DNA from: Pseudomonas migulae NBRC 103157
GTDB lineage: Bacteria; Pseudomonadota; Gammaproteobacteria; Pseudomonadales; Pseudomonadaceae
DNA: 64,000 nt
Assembly: GCF_002091715.1 (NCBI RefSeq)
Contig: NZ_BDAG01000017.1
Coordinates: 62,001-126,000 of the forward strand
Direction: 5' to 3'
Positions within the stretch are counted from its first letter, which is position 1, and each line of letters opens with the position of its first letter. A program made the translations under genes and the position numbers. This document shows, one piece after another, positions 58,887-64,000 of the stretch. The notes beneath the pieces are model-generated. The model searched no databases and was not told the DNA's origin. It was given only the letters and a program-made list of their open reading frames with translations.

Positions 58887-59177
58887 ATGTTCGAGAAAAT
58901 GAAGCGAGCGTTCTGGAAAGCGTTGACGCCGGATCTGGTGGTGGATGAGCCGAAGGCGGTTGCTCAACCTGTTTGCGGGCTGGCGCCGGCTGTCGTTGCC
59001 GCGCTGGGCGGTGTGGATAACCTCAAGTCGCAGCAACCAGTGGCGTTGACCCGGGTGCGGGTGGAGTTGCGCGATGTGGCGCGGATGGATCGGCAGGCAT
59101 TGAGTGTGGCCGGTGTGCCGGGCGTGATGATGCTGGATGACGGGGTGGTGCATCTGATCACCGGCCTCCAGGCATAA
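58887..59177 (+). CDS. EIIB-like protein lacking the phospho-cysteine
   Basis: 96 residues, two bases after the EIIA-HPr-EI stop. AALGGVDNLKSQQPVALTRV aligns with the EIIB motif LGG-x-DN-L-x(5)-HCVTRLR in TreP, but the acceptor Cys is Ala (Ala53), so it cannot take phosphate. The rest (LDDGVVHLITG) matches the EIIB C-terminal strand. It may be a regulatory or scaffolding relic of the PTS. Coupled to the gene before it. Confidence 0.78.
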   Translation: MFEKMKRAFWKALTPDLVVDEPKAVAQPVCGLAPAVVAALGGVDNLKSQQPVALTRVRVELRDVARMDRQALSVAGVPGVMMLDDGVVHLITGLQA

Positions 59178-59326
59178 CCGATCCCCCTTGCCACAGGTAT
59201 TGCCAGACATGCTTTTGAGTGCGGCCATCCGCCGCCCCACCCTTACTGTTTCTCAACCGCAGGTGTATCGTATTCGCCTTTTACAGGCTCCCGTGCCTGT
59301 CGCTGATACGTGAGGTAGTTGAGTTC

Positions 59327-60703
59327 ATGTCCTTTACCCGTCGCCAAATCCTCGGTGGCCTGGCCGGTCTTGTTGTCGTTGGTGTCGGAGCGGGGGGCGC
59401 GTCGCGGTACTGGCTGGGCAAGATGGCCGACGCCGATGCGGGCCACGACTATGAGCTGATCGCCGCGCCACTGGACGTCGAACTGGTGGCCGGGCACAAG
59501 ACCGAAGCCTGGGCGTTCGGCCCGTCGGCGCCGGGCACCGAGTTGCGCGTGCGTCAGGGCGCATGGCTGCGGGTGCGTTTCATCAACCACCTGCCGGTGG
59601 CGACCACCATTCACTGGCACGGCATCCGCCTGCCGCTGGAAATGGATGGCGTGCCTTACGTCTCGCAACTGCCGGTGTTGCCGGGTGAATACTTCGATTA
59701 CAAATTCCGCGTGCCGGATGCCGGCAGCTATTGGTATCACCCGCACGTGAACAGCAGCGAAGAACTCGGTCGCGGACTGGTTGGCCCGTTGATCGTCGAG
59801 GAACGCAAGCCGACCGGTTTCAAGTACGAAAAGACCCTGAGCCTCAAGAGCTGGCACGTTGATGAAGAAGGTGCGTTCGTCGCGTTCAGCATTCCTCGCG
59901 AAGCGGCCCGAGGGGGCACGGCAGGGCGCCTGTCGACCATCAATGGTGTCTCGCAAGCGGTGATCGACTTGCCTGCCGGGCAGATCACCCGGGTGCGCGT
60001 GCTCAACCTCGACAACACGCTGACGTATCGCCTCAACATTCCCGGCGTCGAAGCGCAGATCTACGCGCTGGACGGCAACCCCATCGATCCGCGCCCGTTG
60101 GGCAAGGAATACTGGCTCGGTCCGGGCATGCGCATTTGCCTGGCGATCAAGGCGCCGTCCGCCGGTGAAGAGTTGTCCCTGCGCAATGGCCCGGTTCGCC
60201 TGGGCACATTCCGCTCCGTGGCCAATACTGAGGCACCCACCGAATGGCCGCCCGCGCTGCCCGCCAATCCAGTGGCCGAGCCGGACCTGGCCAATGCCGA
60301 GAAACTCAACTTCAATTTCGAATGGGTCGGCTCGGTGTCGGTGAACGTCGACAACGGCAAGCCACCAAGCCTGTGGCAGATCAACGGCAAGGCCTGGGAC
60401 ATCACCGACAAGACCTGCGCCGACCGCCCGATTGCCAAGCTCGAGAAGGGCAAGAGCTACATTTTCGAATTGAAAAACATGACTCAATATCAGCACCCGA
60501 TTCACTTGCACGGCATGAGCTTCAAGGTGATCGCGTCGAACCGGCACAAGGTGATTCCGTATTTCACCGACACGTATTTGCTGGGCAAGAACGAACGTGC
60601 ACAAGTAGCGCTGGTGGCGGATAACCCTGGGGTATGGATGTTCCATTGCCATGTGATCGACCACATGGAAACCGGCCTGATGGCCGCCATCGAGGTGGCA
60701 TGA
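59327..60703 (+). CDS. Multicopper oxidase, Tat-exported
   Basis: 458 residues with a twin-arginine signal (SFTRRQILGGLAGLVVVGVG) and all copper motifs: IHWHGIRLP, YWYHPHVNS, HPIHLHGMSF and MFHCHVIDHMETGL. Three cupredoxin domains expected, periplasmic, oxidising metals or phenols. Related to SufI/CueO-type enzymes; the specific substrate is not deducible. Its TGA overlaps the tadA start. Confidence 0.92.
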   Translation: MSFTRRQILGGLAGLVVVGVGAGGASRYWLGKMADADAGHDYELIAAPLDVELVAGHKTEAWAFGPSAPGTELRVRQGAWLRVRFINHLPVATTIHWHGIRLPLEMDGVPYVSQLPVLPGEYFDYKFRVPDAGSYWYHPHVNSSEELGRGLVGPLIVEERKPTGFKYEKTLSLKSWHVDEEGAFVAFSIPREAARGGTAGRLSTINGVSQAVIDLPAGQITRVRVLNLDNTLTYRLNIPGVEAQIYALDGNPIDPRPLGKEYWLGPGMRICLAIKAPSAGEELSLRNGPVRLGTFRSVANTEAPTEWPPALPANPVAEPDLANAEKLNFNFEWVGSVSVNVDNGKPPSLWQINGKAWDITDKTCADRPIAKLEKGKSYIFELKNMTQYQHPIHLHGMSFKVIASNRHKVIPYFTDTYLLGKNERAQVALVADNPGVWMFHCHVIDHMETGLMAAIEVA

Positions 60704-61200
60704 TGCGTCAGATTCGTCCCGCCGCGATCATCGATCGCAGTCGTGATCGCGACTTCATGCGCGAAGCCCTGGCGCTGGCCGCACAAGGTGCGGCGCTCGG
60801 CGAAGTGCCCGTCGGTGCAGTGCTGGTACAGGACGGTGAAATCATCGGTCGCGGCTTCAACTGCCCGATCAGCGGCAACGACCCGAGTGCCCATGCCGAG
60901 ATGGTCGCCATCCGCGCTGCGGCGTTGGCGGCCAGCAATTATCGTCTGCCGGGCAGTACGCTGTACGTGACGCTGGAGCCGTGCAGCATGTGCGCCGGCT
61001 TGATCGTGCATTCGCGGATTGCGCGGGTGGTGTATGGCGCTTTAGAGCCGAAGGCAGGGATTGTGCAGAGTCAGGGGCAGTTCTTTACCCAGGGCTTTTT
61101 GAATCATCGGGTGTTGTATGAAGGCGGGGTGTTGGCGGAGGAGTGTGGGGCGGTTTTGAGCGAGTTCTTCAAGGCCCGAAGAGCCAAGCCTTCAGACTGA
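60700..61200 (+). CDS. tadA: tRNA-specific adenosine deaminase
   Basis: Deaminates A34 to inosine in tRNA-Arg(ACG); essential. 166 residues with the zinc site DPSAHAEMVAI (His-x-Glu) and TLEPCSMCAGLIVHSR (PCxxC), plus RVVYGALEPKAG. Two ATGs (60700, 60703) overlap the oxidase stop; either gives a coupled start. Confidence 0.95.
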   Translation: MMRQIRPAAIIDRSRDRDFMREALALAAQGAALGEVPVGAVLVQDGEIIGRGFNCPISGNDPSAHAEMVAIRAAALAASNYRLPGSTLYVTLEPCSMCAGLIVHSRIARVVYGALEPKAGIVQSQGQFFTQGFLNHRVLYEGGVLAEECGAVLSEFFKARRAKPSD

Positions 61201-61211
61201 ACACAAAACTA

Positions 61212-61299
61212 ATGTGGGAGCGGGCTTGCTCGCGAATGCGGATTAACATTCAACAGACGTGTTGACTGATCCTCCGCTTTCGCGAGCAAGCCCCACATT
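61212..61299. repeat. Inverted REP pair (REPIN)
   Basis: ATGTGGGAGCGGGCTTGCTC GCGAATGCGGA and TCCTCCGCTTTCGCGAGCAA GCCCCACAT, one arm slightly shorter, after tadA. Confidence 0.82.
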
Positions 61300-61327
61300 T
61301 TGATCTCCAGTGGTAGGGAGATGGTGT

Positions 61328-62284
61328 TTACTTGCGGGCGACGATGACGGCCCGCATCGGCGCCGGCAGCCCTTCAATCGTCTTGCTGTGATCTTCCGGA
61401 TCGAGGAAGTCGCTCAACGACTGATACTTCATCCATTCCGTCCCGCGCTGTTCCTCGACGGTCGTCACGCTGACATCCACGCACTTCACGTCCGTGAAAC
61501 CGGCGCGCCGCAACCAGAGCATAAGCGCCGGCACCGACGGCAAAAACCACACGTTGCGCATCTGCGCATAACGATCTTCCGGCACCAGCACCTGCTGCTG
61601 ATCGCCTTCAATCACCAGCGTTTCCAGCACCAGTTCACCGCCCTTGACCAGGCAATCCTTCAGCGCCAGCAAATGCTCGATCGGCGAGCGACGGTGGTAG
61701 AACACACCCATGGAAAACACGGTGTCGAAACCTTCGAGGTTCGGCGGCAGGTCCTCGAAAGGGAACGGCAGGTGCCAGGCGTTGGGCTCGGACAAGTAGC
61801 GCTGAACCGCCTGGAACTGGCAGAAGAACAGCCAGTTCGGATCGACGCCGATCACGCTGTCGGCACCGGCGCCGAGCATGCGCCACATGTAGTAGCCATT
61901 GCCGCAGCCGACATCGAGGATGCGTTTGCCCTTCAGGTCCAGATGCGGAGCGACGCGCGACCACTTCCAGTCCGAACGCCATTCGGTATCGACGTGCACG
62001 CCGAACAAGTCGAACGGGCCCTTGCGCCATGGCGACAACCCCATCAGCGCCGTGCGCATCTGCGCGCGGGTTGCGTCGTCGCAAGCCGTGTCCAGGGTCA
62101 GACCGTTGAGCAGATCGACCTCACTCGGCTGGATCTTAGGCAAGGCGTCCAGCGCACTCTGCCAACGCTCCAGATCGCCGTGACCCTTTTCCATTTTCTT
62201 GTCGAGTTGCGCCTGCAGGGTGTTGGCCCATTCGGCCAGCGGCGTGCCGGCCAGACGGCGGGCGAGAGGGGACAGATCAATCAT
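61328..62284 (-). CDS. cmoB: tRNA U34 carboxymethyltransferase
   Basis: Uses carboxy-SAM to make 5-carboxymethoxyuridine at tRNA position 34. 318 residues, family length: [20 protein letters not shown] for SAM binding, [20 protein letters not shown], and [17 protein letters not shown]. Starts inside the cmoA stop (ATGA), so the two steps are translationally coupled. Confidence 0.96.
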   Translation of the reverse strand: MIDLSPLARRLAGTPLAEWANTLQAQLDKKMEKGHGDLERWQSALDALPKIQPSEVDLLNGLTLDTACDDATRAQMRTALMGLSPWRKGPFDLFGVHVDTEWRSDWKWSRVAPHLDLKGKRILDVGCGNGYYMWRMLGAGADSVIGVDPNWLFFCQFQAVQRYLSEPNAWHLPFPFEDLPPNLEGFDTVFSMGVFYHRRSPIEHLLALKDCLVKGGELVLETLVIEGDQQQVLVPEDRYAQMRNVWFLPSVPALMLWLRRAGFTDVKCVDVSVTTVEEQRGTEWMKYQSLSDFLDPEDHSKTIEGLPAPMRAVIVARK

Positions 62285-63024
62285 GGCAAGGCAATCAACG
62301 AGGCAAAGTTAAGACACTGGAACCACGGCACGACTTTCGAGAACCCGGCGGCCAGCAGGCGCTCGCGGTGTTCTTCGAGGCTGTCGGGCTTCATGACGTT
62401 TTCGATGGCGCTGCGCTTCTGGGCGATTTCCAGCTCGCTGTAGCCGTTGGCGCGTTTGAAGGCGACGTGCAGGTCGGTGAGCAGCGCGTGCTCTTCGGGG
62501 TCGTTGAAACGCAGCTTTTCCGAGAGGATCAACGCACCACCGGGCAACAGCGACTGGCGGATGCGCGAGAGCAATGCGGTGCGCTGGTCGGGGGCGATGA
62601 ATTGCAGGGTGAAGTTCAGCGCCACGACAGAAGCAGGCTGGAAGTCGAGGGCGAGGATGTCGCCTTCGATGACTTCGACCGGCAGCAACTCCTGGAACAT
62701 TGAATCCTGACCGTTGAGGTATTCGCGGCAGCGTTCGACCATGGCGGCGGAGTTATCCACAGCGATGACCCGGCAGCCGTCGGTGCGCACGTGACGGCGC
62801 AAGGCTTGGGTCACGGCGCCGAGGGACGAGCCGAGGTCGTAAAGCACGCTATTGGGCTGGGCGAATTGCGCGGCGAGCACGCCGAGGTTTTCAACGATGG
62901 TCGGATAGCCTGGCACCGAGCGCTTGATCATGTCCGGGAACACCCGCACCACGTCCTCGTTAAAGGCGAAGTCGGGCACCTGGGCCAAAGGCTGGGCGAA
63001 AAGGCGATCGGGTTCTTTGCTCAC
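62281..63024 (-). CDS. cmoA: Carboxy-S-adenosyl-L-methionine synthase
   Basis: Makes carboxy-SAM from SAM and prephenate for CmoB. 247 residues: [40 protein letters not shown] and [15 protein letters not shown]. Start is GTG at 63024, giving the exact family length; an ATG at 63060 would add 12 residues. Confidence 0.95.
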   Translation of the reverse strand: MSKEPDRLFAQPLAQVPDFAFNEDVVRVFPDMIKRSVPGYPTIVENLGVLAAQFAQPNSVLYDLGSSLGAVTQALRRHVRTDGCRVIAVDNSAAMVERCREYLNGQDSMFQELLPVEVIEGDILALDFQPASVVALNFTLQFIAPDQRTALLSRIRQSLLPGGALILSEKLRFNDPEEHALLTDLHVAFKRANGYSELEIAQKRSAIENVMKPDSLEEHRERLLAAGFSKVVPWFQCLNFASLIALP

Positions 63025-63113
63025 GGCGGTTCCAGCGGCGTAGGTGGAAAAGGCCGGCATTTTAGCCAACTTGGCGCGGGGATGCGCGGGTTGTCTGATA
63101 AACCGCCAAATCA

Positions 63114-63187
63114 AAAGATCGCAGCCTTCGGCAGCTCCTACATTGAAATGCGATCCCTTGTAGGAGCTGCCGAAGGCTGCGATCTTT
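63114..63187. repeat. Large inverted repeat of a second REP type
   Basis: AAAAGATCGCAGCCTTCGGC AGCTCCTAC and GTAGGAGCTGCCGAAGGCTG CGATCTTTT form a 29-bp stem around 16 bases. It differs from the GGGCTTGC type elsewhere and, with its T-run, may also terminate the yhhN transcript (minus strand). Confidence 0.85.
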
Positions 63188-63190
63188 TTC

Positions 63191-63832
63191 TCAGGTGGAA
63201 TGCAGTTTCGGACCGAACGCCGATGCCGCAATCCCCCATTGCCCCAGCCAATAGCTGAGGATGATCACGTAGGGCGCGGCATGAAATGGCGCGACAAACC
63301 GATTGATGCCAATCACGCTGTCGGAAAACACAAACGCCAGCGCACCGCCCGCCGCCAGCAGCGCCGAGCGTTTGGGCACATCGGTTCCCAGGCGAGCCAG
63401 CGCCCGCCAGAGCATGGCGCTGATGGCCAGGCCGTAAACAATCACCGGGATCAGCAGCGGGCCCAGACCATTGGCAATCAAAATCCCCAATAGCATCGCG
63501 CCGACGCCCAGTGCGAGGATCAACGGCAACACCGCCAATCGCCGGCAATCACTCAAATACGCTTTCAGATACGCCAGGTGGGCCACCAGAAACGCCCCGA
63601 GGCCGAATACGAACAAATCCCCCGGCCACGCCAACAGCACGTCGCCCAGCAGGGAAAAAATCAGGCCCAGGCTGATCCAGCGTCGATACTCGCTGGGCGG
63701 CGCGTCGTGCAGCCACCCGAGCAACGCCAGCACGGGCAACGGTTTCACCAACAGGCAAAGCAGCGCAGCGTGCACGCTCAGGCCGTAGAGAAAAGTCACC
63801 GCGCCCATCAGCGCCAGAATCAGCCAGCCCAC
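63191..63832 (-). CDS. YhhN/TMEM86-family lysoplasmalogenase-like membrane protein
   Basis: 213 residues, about eight hydrophobic segments ([76 protein letters not shown]). The GDVLLAWP and [11 protein letters not shown] stretches with acidic residues fit the YhhN family, of which some members hydrolyse lysoplasmalogen. Start is GTG at 63832, two bases after the preceding gene's stop. Confidence 0.82.
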   Translation of the reverse strand: MGWLILALMGAVTFLYGLSVHAALLCLLVKPLPVLALLGWLHDAPPSEYRRWISLGLIFSLLGDVLLAWPGDLFVFGLGAFLVAHLAYLKAYLSDCRRLAVLPLILALGVGAMLLGILIANGLGPLLIPVIVYGLAISAMLWRALARLGTDVPKRSALLAAGGALAFVFSDSVIGINRFVAPFHAAPYVIILSYWLGQWGIAASAFGPKLHST

Positions 63833-63834
63833 GA

Positions 63835-64000
63835 TCAGTTAACCGAAATCGCGCAGTCGAAGGTTTCCACCGCCGGCACTTCCGGGGCCCAAGGTTGTTG
63901 CGAAGTCAGGCGCAAGCGCCCCGAACCGGCACCGAACGCCTGAAAGCGCCAGGTCGACATGCCGGCCGCGCCCACGACGCCGGCATCTTCCGGGTTTCGA
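63835..64000 (-). CDS. Chagasin-like (I42) peptidase inhibitor, C-terminal part
   Basis: Only the last 54 codons or so are inside the window. They read GVVGAAGMSTWRFQAFGAGS GRLRLTSQQPWAPE and end ETFDCAISVN, matching the C-terminal half of I42 inhibitors of cysteine proteases (F-x-A-x4-G, QPWxPE motifs). The stop at 63835-63837 is close to the YhhN start, suggesting one operon. Confidence 0.72.
   Translation of the reverse strand, partial: RNPEDAGVVGAAGMSTWRFQAFGAGSGRLRLTSQQPWAPEVPAVETFDCAISVN

Overview
This window is chromosomal DNA from a Pseudomonas, most likely of the P. fluorescens group. The evidence is the gene order (queA-tgt-yajC-secD-secF; iscRSUA-hscBA-fdx-iscX; ndk-rlmN-pilW-rodZ-ispG-hisS-yfgM-bamB-der; leuA; xseA; guaBA; cmoAB), the high-GC codon use, and many copies of the GGGAGC-GGCTTGC type REP palindrome between genes. 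No search was run; gene identities rest on reading protein motifs and recalled family knowledge.

Layout. 1-2425 (minus): an NAD-dependent formate dehydrogenase operon fdsG-fdsB-fdsA, with fdsA cut by the window edge. 3114-7518: a loose accessory stretch with an exported unknown protein, a bacterial PH-domain protein, a DUF3077-like gene behind a short coupled ORF and a long leader, two 3' remnants of IS66-family transposase genes, and a small gene truncated and frameshifted beside one of them. 7053-13358: a genomic island of about 6.3 kb inserted in the 3' end of tRNA-Leu(CAA). It has a P4-type integrase next to the tRNA, a second tyrosine-recombinase-like gene with a small coupled partner, a non-coding block with DnaA-box-like repeats and strong hairpins, an AT-rich two-gene operon (HExxH protein plus PD-(D/E)xK-like nuclease), and a direct repeat of the tRNA end. 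The tRNA's probable original terminator lies outside the island.

13336-37690 is core genome on the plus strand apart from the tRNA-Leu gene and suhB: queuosine tRNA modification and Sec export (queA, tgt, yajC, secD, secF), suhB, trmJ, cysE, the complete Isc iron-sulfur operon under an IscR-type promoter, then ndk, rlmN, pilW, rodZ, ispG, hisS, yfgM, bamB and der. 37903-50670 is mixed-strand housekeeping: an aminotransferase/omega-amidase pair, leuA with a short upstream ORF, an M23 peptidase, xseA, a LysR regulator divergent from a TauE/SafE transporter, and guaB-guaA. A CTGT microsatellite follows guaA.

50806-59177 is a self-contained trehalose PTS locus: treR divergent from treP, treC, a LamB-type porin, a fused EIIA-HPr-EI protein, and a small EIIB-like protein that has lost its phospho-cysteine. 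Trehalose would enter through the porin, be phosphorylated by the fused protein and TreP, and be cleaved by TreC; TreR probably acts at a 14-bp inverted repeat. 59327-64000 holds a Tat-exported multicopper oxidase overlapping tadA, then cmoA-cmoB, a YhhN protein and the end of a chagasin-like inhibitor gene.

The most interesting stretch is the tRNA-Leu island and its unrecognised protease-like/nuclease-like gene pair.
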